DNA of 64,000 nt from Acidobacteriota bacterium (GCA_021793595.1 JAJYSL010000003.1:11748-75747), one strand, 5' to 3'. Counted from the stretch's first letter, positions 23,892 through 33,301 are shown. The notes: generated by a model not told the origin, from the letters alone. A program made the numbers and translations.

Positions 23892-24371
23892 TTATGATGA
23901 CGCGAGCGCGGCCTTCACGTGTTCGCTGACCAGCTTGCCGTCGGCGCGTAATCCGGAGGCCTGAAATTTGGCCTGAACTGCTTTCATTACGTTGCCCATA
24001 TCACGAGGAGTTGGTCGGGAACCCGCAGCGGACATCTCCGCGATCACGGCCTCGACGTTGCTGCGAATGTCCTCTGGGGAGGCGGACTTGGGGAGATAGC
24101 TCTCAATAATCGGGATTTCGGCGGCTTCTTTCTCCACCAGGTCCATGCGGTTGCCCTTGGTGAACTGCTCAATGGAATCCCGCCGCTGCTTCACCATGGT
24201 AACCAGCACCTGTTCGGCTTCGGCATCAGCCAGCGGCGCACGCTTGTCGATTTCCTTATTCTTGAGCGCGGATTTCATCATGCGGAGGGTCGACAGGCGA
24301 TCTGCCTCCCGGGTCTTCATCGCGGCCACCATGTCCTGCTGCACTTTGTCCGTCAAGCTCACCGCAACCAC
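23892..24371 (-). CDS. GatB/YqeY domain-containing protein
   Basis: The 159-residue product covers the whole YqeY fold: an N-terminal helical part (LTDKVQQDMVAAMKTREADRLSTLRMMKSALKNKEID) and the C-terminal domain related to the tRNA-binding tail of GatB (GNVMKAVQAKF, ADGKLVSEHVKAAL). YqeY proteins are thought to bind tRNA or assist amidotransferases. A precise job is not established. The start is GTG at 24371, placed shortly after GGAGAG. Another GTG lies three codons downstream. Its promoter region is shared with the divergent aminotransferase gene (89-base gap). Confidence 0.92.
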   Translation of the reverse strand: MVAVSLTDKVQQDMVAAMKTREADRLSTLRMMKSALKNKEIDKRAPLADAEAEQVLVTMVKQRRDSIEQFTKGNRMDLVEKEAAEIPIIESYLPKSASPEDIRSNVEAVIAEMSAAGSRPTPRDMGNVMKAVQAKFQASGLRADGKLVSEHVKAALASS

Positions 24372-24460
24372 CGCCTCTCCACATTGTCGCTGAAAAAAGA
24401 CCGCAATTTTCTAATTATAAGCGCGCGGCAAAACCCTTGTTTTTTCTCTAGAATGGAAGC

Positions 24461-25705
24461 ATGTTCCATAAGACGCGTCTGTTTACTCCCGGCCCGACAC
24501 CTTTGCTGCCAGCGGCGCAATTTGCCATGGCTGCCGCTGATCTGCACCATCGCACTCCGGAATTTCGCGCGCTGTATCAGCGCGTTCTGGAACAGCTTCG
24601 GACATTTGTCGGCACGAAGAACGATGTGATTCTGCTGACCTGTTCCGGTACCGGGGCGATGGAGGCTTCGATCTCCAATCTGACCTCCCCGGGCGATCGC
24701 GTGCTGGTGCTGACAGCCGGTAAATTCGGCGAACGCTGGACTGGCCTGGCGAAGGCGTTTGGCTGCCAGCCGGATGTGGTGAGCGCTCCCTATGGACAGA
24801 CCTTGCCGCTTGAAGCTGCGAAGGCAGCGCTGCGCAGCGATACCAAACTGGTGCTGATGCAGGCGACGGAAACTTCGACCGGCGTTCGACACGACGTGAA
24901 GGCGGTGGCGGAGATGCTGCGCGCCGCCGGAAGCGATGCCTTGCTGGTGGTCGATGCCATTACCGGCCTGGGAACCACGCATCTGGAGATGGATGCCTGG
25001 GGCATCGATGTGCTGATTGGCGGATCGCAGAAGGCGGTGATGATTCCGCCGGGTCTGGCGTACCTGGCCGTCAGCGAACGTGCCTGGAAGCGCATGGAGA
25101 CGACCAAGAATCCGCGTTACTATTTCGACCTTCGCAAGGAGCGGAAGGTAGCGGCCAAGGGTGAGTCCGCATACACCCCTGGCGTCGCCTTGATTGCTGC
25201 GCTGGGTGCGGCGTTCGACTACATCGCTGCGCAGGCGGATGGAGATTTGGCCAAGGGTCGCGTGGAACTGGTGGAAAATGCCGAAACCTGTGCTGCCATG
25301 ATGCGTGCGGCCCTTCCCGCCATGGGAATGCGCCTGTTCGCGCCGGATGCTCCCGCCGCTGCCGTGACGGCAGTTATGCCGCCGGAGGGCGTGGATTCCG
25401 GCATCATTGTGAAGCAGCTGAAGGCCCGTTTTGGAACGATCGTCGCCAATGGCCAGGGAGAGATGAAGGGCCAGTTGTTCCGTGTGGCGCATCTCGGATT
25501 TTTCGATCCGCTGGACACGCTGGCGGTGATCGGTGCGCTGGAACAGGTGACGGTCGACGCGCTGCCTCCATCGAAATTTCAGTTAGGCGACGCATTGGCT
25601 GCAGCACAGCGCGTATTCGCGGAGCGCAGCCGTAGCCTCGATAACGCCGCTACAAACTCTTCAAAACCCAGTGCTGTCGCCGAACCCACCGGGGTTGGCC
25701 GGTAG
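24461..25705 (+). CDS. Class V aminotransferase (alanine-glyoxylate / serine-pyruvate type)
   Basis: The 414-residue PLP enzyme begins RLFTPGPTPLLP, the hallmark of the AGT/SPT group, and has the Schiff-base lysine in GGSQKAVMIPPG (about residue 193) after DAITGLGTTHLEMDAWGID. It transfers amino groups between alanine or serine and glyoxylate, pyruvate or hydroxypyruvate. It is followed 99 bases later by serA. A role in serine metabolism, perhaps standing in for SerC, is a reasonable inference since such pairs occur in other phyla. The C-terminal 40 residues after FQLGDALAAAQRVF look disordered. No serC is seen in the window. Confidence 0.9.
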   Translation: MFHKTRLFTPGPTPLLPAAQFAMAAADLHHRTPEFRALYQRVLEQLRTFVGTKNDVILLTCSGTGAMEASISNLTSPGDRVLVLTAGKFGERWTGLAKAFGCQPDVVSAPYGQTLPLEAAKAALRSDTKLVLMQATETSTGVRHDVKAVAEMLRAAGSDALLVVDAITGLGTTHLEMDAWGIDVLIGGSQKAVMIPPGLAYLAVSERAWKRMETTKNPRYYFDLRKERKVAAKGESAYTPGVALIAALGAAFDYIAAQADGDLAKGRVELVENAETCAAMMRAALPAMGMRLFAPDAPAAAVTAVMPPEGVDSGIIVKQLKARFGTIVANGQGEMKGQLFRVAHLGFFDPLDTLAVIGALEQVTVDALPPSKFQLGDALAAAQRVFAERSRSLDNAATNSSKPSAVAEPTGVGR

Positions 25706-25804
25706 CCGTTTTCATATGGGTGCTCCCGTTCCGGATGGATGCGGAGCGCCCTTTGCCCTGCGCCTTGGGAAGGTCGCTTCAGAACCAACGATAGGAAACC
25801 AGCC

Positions 25805-27427
25805 ATGAAAGTCGTTCTCGCCGAAAAGGTTTCTCCAGCTACGCTTGCTGTCTTTGCCGATGCCGCCGATTGGAAGGTGGTTACCCACGATCAGATCAAG
25901 AATGGCCTGCCGGCTGAATTGGCGGATGCCGATGCGTTGGTCGTCCGCTCTGCGGTGCAGGTGGATGCCGCGCTGTTAGAGAAAGCTCCCAAGCTGCGAG
26001 TGATTGGACGTGCCGGCGTGGGGGTGGACAACATCGATGCCGAAGCTGCCACGCGCAACGGAATTGTGGTGATGAACACTCCGGGAGCGAATGCAGTTGC
26101 GGTGGCAGAGTTGACCCTGGCGCTGATGATCGATCTGGCTCGCATGGTCCCGCGCGCGAATACCACGATGCATGCTGGACGCTGGGAAAAGAAATCGCTG
26201 CAGGGCACGGAGTTGCGTGGCAAGACGCTGGGCATTGTCGGGCTGGGGCGGGTCGGATTGGAAGTGGCGCGCCGCGCCCGGGTTTTCGGCATGGAGCTGG
26301 TCTGTCACGATCCGTTTGTCTCGGCGAGGCCGAAAGAACGCACCGCGATTGCCCGCGAATACGGCGCCCGACTCACTTCGATTGAAGAAGTTTTGCAGCA
26401 GGCCGATTACTTGACGCTGCACACCGGACTGACCCCCGAAACGGAGGGAATGCTGAGCGCGGCGGCGTTTGCCACCATGAAAAAAGGTGTGCGGCTGGTG
26501 AACTGTGCTCGCGGTGAGCTAATCGTAGAGGAAGACCTGGTGGCTGCGCTGAAAAGCGGCCAGGTGGCTGGGGCTGCGCTCGATGTTTTCCGCAAGGAGC
26601 CGCTGAAGGATTCGCCATTTTTCGGGCTCGACAATGTGATTTTGACGCCACATATCGCCGGCTCAACAGCAGAGGCGCAGGAGGCGGTCGGCATCCAGAT
26701 CGCGGAACAAGTGCGCGCCTACCTGACTACCGGCGTGGTCCAGAACGCCGTCAATTTCCCGTCGCTCTCTTATGAAGAATACGCAGCGATGGCGCCCTAT
26801 ATCGAATTGGGTGAACGACTGGGGAAATTCGTCAACGCGATTTTTGGGGCGAAGATGGAAAGCATCCACATCGCATACTCCGGCGCGTTGGCGGAGATGC
26901 GCACGGAGATGATTCGCAATGCGGCTCTCTGCGGCATTCTCGGGAGTGCCGGACATGCGAACAGGATCAACGCATCCACCGTTGCCAGCGGGCAGGGAAT
27001 CCACGTCCACGAAGAAACCGCCGAGGGAGTCGCCGGTGGCGCAGGCAGTCTGCTGAAATTGACCCTTCATACCTCAGAGCGCAGCATGACGGTCAGCGGC
27101 ACAGCTTTGCATGGTCGGTCTCCGCGGCTGCTGTCGTGCGACGGTATCGATATCGAAGCGCCGCTGGAGGGAACGCTGCTGTTTCTGCGCAATCGGGACG
27201 TTCCCGGCGTCATCGGCAAAATCGGTACCACGCTGGGCGACAACGATGTGAACATCGCCAACTTCGCGCTGGGTCGCGCCGAAAAGCATGATGGCAATGG
27301 CGTGCGGCAAGCGCTGGCTGTGATCCACATGGACATCGAGACCACGCCGGCTAAAATCCAGAAGGCGATGGAAGCTTTGGGCAATTTGAAAGAGATTACA
27401 AGTGTTCGGCTGGTCAAGCTGACGTAG
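25805..27427 (+). CDS. serA: D-3-phosphoglycerate dehydrogenase (long form)
   Basis: The 540-residue enzyme catalyses the first step of serine synthesis, oxidising 3-phosphoglycerate with NAD. The nucleotide-binding motif is GIVGLGRVGLEVARR. The catalytic Arg lies in NCARGELI, the Glu in the following helix region and the His in LTPHIAGST. After about residue 320 comes the allosteric substrate-binding domain of long SerA proteins, then a C-terminal ACT domain (RDVPGVIGKIGTTLGDNDVNIANFALGR), suggesting feedback control by serine. AGGAAA precedes the ATG at 25805. The frame opens earlier, at 25739, without homology. It is probably co-transcribed with the aminotransferase. Confidence 0.95.
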   Translation: MKVVLAEKVSPATLAVFADAADWKVVTHDQIKNGLPAELADADALVVRSAVQVDAALLEKAPKLRVIGRAGVGVDNIDAEAATRNGIVVMNTPGANAVAVAELTLALMIDLARMVPRANTTMHAGRWEKKSLQGTELRGKTLGIVGLGRVGLEVARRARVFGMELVCHDPFVSARPKERTAIAREYGARLTSIEEVLQQADYLTLHTGLTPETEGMLSAAAFATMKKGVRLVNCARGELIVEEDLVAALKSGQVAGAALDVFRKEPLKDSPFFGLDNVILTPHIAGSTAEAQEAVGIQIAEQVRAYLTTGVVQNAVNFPSLSYEEYAAMAPYIELGERLGKFVNAIFGAKMESIHIAYSGALAEMRTEMIRNAALCGILGSAGHANRINASTVASGQGIHVHEETAEGVAGGAGSLLKLTLHTSERSMTVSGTALHGRSPRLLSCDGIDIEAPLEGTLLFLRNRDVPGVIGKIGTTLGDNDVNIANFALGRAEKHDGNGVRQALAVIHMDIETTPAKIQKAMEALGNLKEITSVRLVKLT

Positions 27428-27560
27428 GGTGAATCGTTGAAGTAAGAGTCATCTTGCCGCATCGAGCGCGCCTGCAGTAGCATCTCAAATGCAACGCCCG
27501 AGCCTGGGACGGACCGGAAGCAGCGTATCGAGAGCGTATTTTGTAGAAGGGTTTTCCTGC

Positions 27561-27974
27561 ATGCCGTTATACGAGTACGAATGTAAACAGTGTCACCAGC
27601 GACTGGAAAAGATCCAAAGCTTCAGCGCGCCGCATGAGACCGTTTGCCCGAATTGCGGCGGCGAACTGCAGCGGGTCATTTCCGCGCCTGCGATTCAGTT
27701 CAAGGGTGCGGGCTGGTACGTGAACGACTACGCCAAGTCGGGTAGCAAGCCTGCCAAGTCGTCCGATTCCGCGAGTAAGTCCGAGGGCAAAACCGACATC
27801 TCGGCCGCCGCCTCCGATGGCAAATCGGACTCGAGCAGCAGCAAGCCTGCGGCATCGACAGCGGATTCTTCATCGTCCTCCCCCAACGGCGCATCGTCCA
27901 ATTCGTCGTCGAGCGATTCTGGTTCCGGTAAGTCAAGCGCAGGAAGCTCCAGCAGTTCGAAGTCGTCGCAGTAA
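27561..27974 (+). CDS. FmdB-family zinc-ribbon protein with long Ser-rich tail
   Basis: The 137-residue protein starts MPLYEYECKQC, the exact signature of the FmdB regulatory family. C8, C11, C29 and C32 form the zinc ribbon, and GAGWYVNDY near residue 60 completes the conserved part. The remaining 70 residues are almost entirely Ser, Ala, Gly, Asp and Lys, a disordered tail. FmdB was named for regulation of an amide-degradation operon in Methylophilus, but the role of these small ribbons is generally unclear. The frame opens at 27489, yet homology starts at 27561. The low-complexity tail could vary in length between strains. Confidence 0.88.
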   Translation: MPLYEYECKQCHQRLEKIQSFSAPHETVCPNCGGELQRVISAPAIQFKGAGWYVNDYAKSGSKPAKSSDSASKSEGKTDISAAASDGKSDSSSSKPAASTADSSSSSPNGASSNSSSSDSGSGKSSAGSSSSSKSSQ

Positions 27975-28060
27975 TTTTTCGAAAAGGATCGACGGACTGA
28001 GCGGGCTTACGCGGGCGGCGGTATCCGTATCCTTGATTTATGCCGCTGACGTAGATTGAC

Positions 28061-28066
28061 TACAAT
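28061..28066 (+). promoter_or_regulatory. Candidate -10 box of the UvrC-like gene (possible leaderless mRNA)
   Basis: TACAAT at 28061-28066 is close to the consensus -10 hexamer. The GTG start at 28073 lies six bases beyond it, where transcription would begin. There is no Shine-Dalgarno sequence, which fits a leaderless message. A good -35 box is not visible (TTTATG at 28037 would give an 18-base spacer). Confidence 0.35.
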
Positions 28067-28072
28067 CAGCGT

Positions 28073-29470
28073 GTGCTGGATACCTCTCTCCTGATCCCGG
28101 CGAACGGCCTGGAAGCGTGGCTGCATGACCTGCCTTCGCGACCCGCAGTCTTCGCGTTGTTCGGTCCGGAGGCGGCAGAAGGCAGTCCGGCGCTGGAACC
28201 ATACATTTCAAAAACCGCCAATCTGCGTCGCCGCATGCATCGATTGCTGGCTCCGTCGTCTGCGGGTGGCAAACGGCTGCACCTGGGTGGAACCGCGGTG
28301 CGGCTCGACTATTCCGAAGTGGGATCGGAATTCGCGACCGCTTTGTTGATGTTGCAGGCGGTGCGGCGATACTGCGGCGAGCGGGTTCGCAAGCATCTGC
28401 ACTTGCGCTCCCCGTCGTTGCTGCGACTGGCTTGGGAAAACCGCTATCCTCGCGTGTACGTCACAAATCGCGTCACCCAGCGTGCGCTGGCAACAACGTA
28501 TGGACCATTCCAGTCGCGCGCGGCAGCCGAACGATATCTCGACGATTCGTTGAACTTTTTTGAATTGCGCCGTTGCAGCGAAGAACTCCATCCTGACCCG
28601 GCATTTCCAGGCTGTGTCTACTCTGAAATGAAGATGTGCCTGGCGCCCTGTTTCAAGGGCTGCAGCGATGAGCGCTACGCTGCCGAGGCGGAACAGGTCC
28701 GCGGATATTTCGCATCGCGAGGTGCATGGACGCTGGCGCGGCTGGAAGAAGAACGGGATGCAGCGTCGGCGGCATTGGATTTCGAAAAGGCTGCTCGCCT
28801 GCACCAGCAAATTCAAAAAATGAAGACAGTGGCACAGCAGGCAGCGCCCCTGGTGCATCCTCTGGCAGACCTTGATGCGGTGATCGTGCAACCGGCCGTT
28901 GCGCAGGCAATCGTCGTGCAGGGTGGAGGGCCGGAGAAAATGTCCAACCTTGCGCTGCGCACGGAGGCCACACACGTCGCCATCTATCTGGTCCGCAGCG
29001 GCAGAATTTTTGGCCCAGGATTCTACTCGGTGGAAGGGATGCGTCATCCGAATGAGCGGGCCGGTTCCACCTCTTTGTTTGCACATCCTACGCTACTGGA
29101 ACCGACGCCGCTGGAGGCTCCGCCAGTGATCCCAGGCGCAGATTCCGACGTGCCGTCGGCGGGTACGAAGGTGGCGCGAGGTCAACTGGAACAGCGGCTC
29201 CAGGTGGTTTTGGAGGAATTGGAATGGCAGGCGCGTGCTGAAAAAGCGTCGCCGGAACAATTGAGCGAGCATCTGTCGTTGCTGGCGCGCTGGTACTATC
29301 GGCCAGCTCACCGACGGGTCGGTGAAATCTTCTTTCGCGAGGAAAAGCCTGCCGCGGATGTATCGGCGGAGCGACCATTCCCCTTATCACGGATCTTGCG
29401 CGGTATTTCTCGCGTATTTTGCGGACAAAAAGACGCCTCGGAAGTCGCCGTGGATGCCGGCGGATCGTAG
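28073..29470 (+). CDS. UvrC-like protein: degenerate GIY-YIG and UVR region, no C-terminal nuclease
   Basis: The 465-residue protein aligns with the N-terminal two thirds of UvrC. The GIY-YIG module is degenerate: the usual G-V-Y reads A-V-F (RPAVFALFG) and Y-V-G reads Y-I-S (PYISKTANLRRRM), so the catalytic Tyr is replaced by Phe. The four-cysteine cluster seen in UvrC is kept (GCVYSEMKMCLAPCFKGC), as is the UvrB-binding UVR helix pair (SAALDFEKAARLHQQIQKMK). The RNase H-like nuclease and helix-hairpin-helix domains of true UvrC are missing. It may bind damaged DNA or UvrB without cutting. A genuine UvrC should exist elsewhere in the genome. The start is GTG, probably leaderless. Confidence 0.8.
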   Translation: MLDTSLLIPANGLEAWLHDLPSRPAVFALFGPEAAEGSPALEPYISKTANLRRRMHRLLAPSSAGGKRLHLGGTAVRLDYSEVGSEFATALLMLQAVRRYCGERVRKHLHLRSPSLLRLAWENRYPRVYVTNRVTQRALATTYGPFQSRAAAERYLDDSLNFFELRRCSEELHPDPAFPGCVYSEMKMCLAPCFKGCSDERYAAEAEQVRGYFASRGAWTLARLEEERDAASAALDFEKAARLHQQIQKMKTVAQQAAPLVHPLADLDAVIVQPAVAQAIVVQGGGPEKMSNLALRTEATHVAIYLVRSGRIFGPGFYSVEGMRHPNERAGSTSLFAHPTLLEPTPLEAPPVIPGADSDVPSAGTKVARGQLEQRLQVVLEELEWQARAEKASPEQLSEHLSLLARWYYRPAHRRVGEIFFREEKPAADVSAERPFPLSRILRGISRVFCGQKDASEVAVDAGGS

Positions 29471-29515
29471 TCTACCGGCAACGAGCGCGACTTATGATAC
29501 GATTTTTTCCACTCT

Positions 29516-31651
29516 ATGAATGGCCTCCGAATTTCTTCTATTGCATCCCTGCGAACGCTTTTACTTCTGGCGTTGGCTGCGATCGCCTGCTCTCCGCTGG
29601 CGTGGTCCGCGAGTCCTGTCGACAAGCCGCCGATCACTCTGGACGAGTTTTTTAGCTTCGTCGAGATTCGAGGGCTGGCTCTAGCCCCGGACGGCAATAC
29701 GGCCGTGATTGGAACCGAGCGGACGGACTGGAAGCAGAACCGCTTCCGCGACGATTTGTGGATGTGGCGAGCGGGAGATCATTCCATCGCTCCGCTGACC
29801 ACCACTGGGCATGATAGCGACCCGAAATTTTCGCCCGATGGAAGCTACATTGCGTTTCGGTCCAACCGCCCATTGATCGCGGAAGGCGAGGCGGCCAAGG
29901 ATGCGGTCGAACGCGTATGGGTTTTGCCGGTCGGTGGAGGCGGCGCGTTTCCTCTCTACAAGGAGCCGTTGAGTGTGGATGCCTTCACCTGGTCGGGGGA
30001 CGGCAAAGCGATTTTTGTTGCGACGCAACAGCCTATCTCTGAAGATGCCAAGACTGCGGAGAAGAAGGCGTGGAAGGATACGGTGCGCTGGCGTGAGCAG
30101 CGGCGCGGGGATGACATCCTGCGAATACCGATTGCCGCCGTGATTCCCCAGCCCAAGCTGCTGATGGCTTCTGACAGCGAGCCGAAGCCGGATGCGGACA
30201 AGAAACCGCAACTTCCCTCTGACGCGACTGTGGTCGCGCAGAGCCCGCTGGCAATTACGGAACTCGTCGCTGCGCCCGACGGCAGCACGCTGGCCTTCGA
30301 GAGTCGCTCGCTTTTGAATCGCCAGGAAAACCCGGCTGACTACGAGATTTTTTCTGTTGCGGCGGATGGGACTGAAGCCACGCCGCGGCAACTAACGCAC
30401 AACCAAGCGTACGAATCCGGCCTTCACTGGAGCCGCGATAGTAAGACGCTGTACTTTTCTGTGCCTGCGGCAGCGGGCTCGGCGGAGCAGGCGTACCAGG
30501 ATGTGCAAGGCCGTCTGTATGGGATGGATTCCGCTACAGGTAAAATCACTCGCCTGGGTGGGGATTACACCGGGAGCTGGGAGGGCTACGCGATCCAGTC
30601 CGACGGAAGTCTGCTGGGACGGGGCATGACGGGCCTGCAAACGCAAATTTACGGCGTGGATGGCGCGAAGGCAGCCAAGCTGGCAGGAGTCGAAGGGAGC
30701 TACGGCAATGTACACACGGCGCTCCATTCGTCGCGACTGCTGTTTACCCATTCGGCGATCGATGAGCCGACGGAAGTGTACCTGGCGGAAGATTCCGCGC
30801 ATCTTGACCAGGCCAAGCCGATCACGCAGTTCAATCAATTGTTTACGGAGCGCGCCCTGCCGAAGTGGACACCGTATCGTTGGAAGTCACCGGATGGCAC
30901 GCCGGTGGAAGGAGTGCTGCTCTATCCGCCGGGAAAGTTCGGGCAAAAACATTTGCGCATGTTCACACTGATTCATGGCGGTCCCGCCGATGCAGACGGC
31001 GACCGCTTTGGGGCGGACTGGTATGATTGGGCGATTCTCGCCGCCGACAATAACTGGCTGGTGTTTCGGCCGAATTATCGCGGCTCCAGCGGTTACGGCG
31101 ACAAGTTTCAGCTAGAGATTTCGCCGGTAATCGTGTCGCTGCCTGGAAAAGATATTCTTGCTGGCGTTGATAAATTGGTCGCGGACGGCATTGCTGATCC
31201 GGACCACCTGGCGGTTGGCGGATACAGCTATGGCGGCTACATGACCAACTGGCTGATTACCCAAACGACGCGCTTCCGTTCAGCAGTTTCGGGTGCGGGT
31301 GCGGTGGAGCACGCCGCCAACTGGGGCAACGACGATATGTCGTTCGACGATGCCTGGATGCTGGGCGGAACGCCGTGGCAGAACCCGGCGCGATATCAAA
31401 GTGAGGCGGCTCTGTTTCAGTTCGACAAGGTGAAAACGCCTGTCCATGACGTGATTGGGGGTGCGGATATTCGGGTTGCCGCCGAAGAGGGGTATTTGTT
31501 TGAGCGAGCACTTCAAACCGAGAAGATTCCGCATCAGTTTCTGGTGTTTCCCGGGGAGGGGCACGGACTGGCCATTAATCCCTGGCATGGCTATATCAAA
31601 GTGCGCGACGAGCTTTTATGGTTAGAAAAGTATGATCACGCCAGCCAATAG
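29516..31651 (+). CDS. Exported S9-family (prolyl oligopeptidase-type) peptidase
   Basis: The 711-residue product has a signal peptide (residues 1-31, ending AWSA) and an N-terminal beta-propeller (about 40-440) with WD-like strands such as LALAPDGNTAVIG and PKFSPDGSYIAFRS. A C-terminal alpha/beta hydrolase domain has the triad S571 (GGYSYGGYM), D651 (GGADIRV) and H683 (GEGHGL). It most resembles acylaminoacyl- or dipeptidyl-peptidases of the S9 family and would trim peptides in the periplasm. A TATGAT box lies about 20 bases upstream of the ATG. It is a stand-alone gene followed by an unrelated membrane protein. Confidence 0.92.
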   Translation: MNGLRISSIASLRTLLLLALAAIACSPLAWSASPVDKPPITLDEFFSFVEIRGLALAPDGNTAVIGTERTDWKQNRFRDDLWMWRAGDHSIAPLTTTGHDSDPKFSPDGSYIAFRSNRPLIAEGEAAKDAVERVWVLPVGGGGAFPLYKEPLSVDAFTWSGDGKAIFVATQQPISEDAKTAEKKAWKDTVRWREQRRGDDILRIPIAAVIPQPKLLMASDSEPKPDADKKPQLPSDATVVAQSPLAITELVAAPDGSTLAFESRSLLNRQENPADYEIFSVAADGTEATPRQLTHNQAYESGLHWSRDSKTLYFSVPAAAGSAEQAYQDVQGRLYGMDSATGKITRLGGDYTGSWEGYAIQSDGSLLGRGMTGLQTQIYGVDGAKAAKLAGVEGSYGNVHTALHSSRLLFTHSAIDEPTEVYLAEDSAHLDQAKPITQFNQLFTERALPKWTPYRWKSPDGTPVEGVLLYPPGKFGQKHLRMFTLIHGGPADADGDRFGADWYDWAILAADNNWLVFRPNYRGSSGYGDKFQLEISPVIVSLPGKDILAGVDKLVADGIADPDHLAVGGYSYGGYMTNWLITQTTRFRSAVSGAGAVEHAANWGNDDMSFDDAWMLGGTPWQNPARYQSEAALFQFDKVKTPVHDVIGGADIRVAAEEGYLFERALQTEKIPHQFLVFPGEGHGLAINPWHGYIKVRDELLWLEKYDHASQ

Positions 31652-31687
31652 CCGTGTCCGAGCGTCGTTGCGGGAAGGCAGCACCGT

Positions 31688-33301
31688 GTGACCGGACAGC
31701 CGTCCCAAAATGCATCATCGAGCCTCGACGCTTTTCCGGAGAAACCCCGGAGGCGTTGGCGTCCGCGGTTTGAAGCGCTGTTTGCCTTGCTGACGCTGAT
31801 TCCGATCGCGTTATTTCTGGCAGCCAGTCTTGGCCGGCTGGGATCCGCGATTCCACTGGAGCAACTGGAAGGCTCCATGCTGTTGGCGGCCGAGCGCGTG
31901 GCGCATGGTCAGCCCATTTATGTCCGGCCGAACTTTACTTTCATTCCGTATATGTATGCGCCCGCCTACTATTACGTCTCCGGCTGGGCGGTACGGTTGC
32001 TGGGACCCCGCTTTCTGGCGCTGCGATTGGTTTCTCTGCTGAGTACCTGCGCATCGATGGCGGCGATTTATCTCTTCGTTTTCCTTGACGCGCCAGGCAC
32101 ACGGAACCGCAGGCATCTGGCTGCGCTGGCTGGAGCGGGACTCTACGCGGCGGCGTACCCATGGACCCGCGAATGGTTCGATCTCGGCCGGCTCGACTCC
32201 TTCTATATTCTTTTGCTGCTGCTGGCGCTGCTGTCGACTCGCTATCTACATCCGATCTGCGCCGCCGCACTGTGGACGCTAACGTTCCTGGCAAAACAAA
32301 CCATTTTTCCGGTGGCGCTGATCATGCTTTGCGTGGACTGGAAACGTCCGCGCCGGTTGCTGCTGGGAGCTGGAAGTTTTCTGTTGATGACGGCGGTGTG
32401 CAGCCGTCTGCTGGACCACGCCACCGATGGCTGGTTCTGGTTCTATGCATTCACGGTGCCGCATGCCAATGCCGACCTTTGGCTGCGGCCGGCGGTTTTC
32501 TATGTGCCGTCGCAGCTGATTGCTCCTTTTGGGGTAGCGCTGCTGATTGTGGCTATGGCATTGGTTTGGACTCGCCCCACGCTGGCGAATTCTGGAACGC
32601 GCTTTTACCTGATGGCCGGGGTAGCTTTATTTGGACTGTGCTGGTTTCTACAGGCGCATGCTGGCGCAACCGCCAACACACCCATGCCGGCCTATTCAAT
32701 TCTGGCAGTGATCTTTGGAATCTCGTTTGCTCGACTGGATGCAGCGTTTGCCTTCGCTTCGCGGGAGACGGCGCGGGTTTTTCTGCTGGCTGCGGTTGCG
32801 ATTCCGTTGGTCAGCTGGGTTTACAACCCTCACGATTTTATGCCGCATCGCGATCTGGTTGCATCTCAGGAAGACTTGACGGCGTGGCTGCGCGTTTTTC
32901 CCGGCGACGTCTACCTTCTTGCCCATCCCTATGAGGGAGTGTTGGCGGGCAAGCCGTGTCATGCGGATAATACTTCGCTGCACGATGCCTTGCGTCCGGA
33001 GCTGCCGGAAGTCGACAACGCGGTCAGGGCGAAAATCGCCGAAGAAGTCGATCAAACCAAGTTCGACGCCATTGTGCTGGACGGCCTGCCGGAAGACATT
33101 TTGCCAAGCCAACCCTGGCTTCCAGCGGATCTGATCCATCGCTATCCAATCGTGGGTATTGTGCCCGGGAGTGACGTGGGCGACCCGTTTGGTCCGCACC
33201 CGAGCTATTTTCTGCTGCCATGCCGGGAGAAGGGGTTGGCGATGGCTCATGGGTGGAAGCTACTCGAAACTGGCGGGCAAGGCACTTGTCCCTCCGGCTA
33301 A
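31688..33301 (+). CDS. Polytopic membrane protein, GT-C/ArnT-like glycosyltransferase candidate
   Basis: The 537-residue protein has about ten hydrophobic helices from residue 30 to about 385 and a soluble C-terminal domain of about 150 residues. Between TM1 and TM2 is an acidic, periplasm-facing loop (LEQLEGSMLLAAERVAHGQPIYVRPN), followed by APAYYYVSGWAVRLLG. This is the layout of GT39/GT83 dolichyl- or undecaprenyl-phosphate sugar transferases. Family assignment rests on topology and this loop, so the donor and acceptor are unknown. GTG at 31688 has GGAAGG nine bases upstream. It ends 134 bases before rpe. Confidence 0.75.
   Translation: MTGQPSQNASSSLDAFPEKPRRRWRPRFEALFALLTLIPIALFLAASLGRLGSAIPLEQLEGSMLLAAERVAHGQPIYVRPNFTFIPYMYAPAYYYVSGWAVRLLGPRFLALRLVSLLSTCASMAAIYLFVFLDAPGTRNRRHLAALAGAGLYAAAYPWTREWFDLGRLDSFYILLLLLALLSTRYLHPICAAALWTLTFLAKQTIFPVALIMLCVDWKRPRRLLLGAGSFLLMTAVCSRLLDHATDGWFWFYAFTVPHANADLWLRPAVFYVPSQLIAPFGVALLIVAMALVWTRPTLANSGTRFYLMAGVALFGLCWFLQAHAGATANTPMPAYSILAVIFGISFARLDAAFAFASRETARVFLLAAVAIPLVSWVYNPHDFMPHRDLVASQEDLTAWLRVFPGDVYLLAHPYEGVLAGKPCHADNTSLHDALRPELPEVDNAVRAKIAEEVDQTKFDAIVLDGLPEDILPSQPWLPADLIHRYPIVGIVPGSDVGDPFGPHPSYFLLPCREKGLAMAHGWKLLETGGQGTCPSG

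Noticed and set aside
27501..27530. A stretch with GGACCGGAAGCAGC resembling the conserved tip of bacterial SRP RNA
   Set aside because: The second GGAAG of the SRP helix 8 motif is missing and I find no pairing flanks on either side. It lies just upstream of the fmdB-like start and is probably chance.
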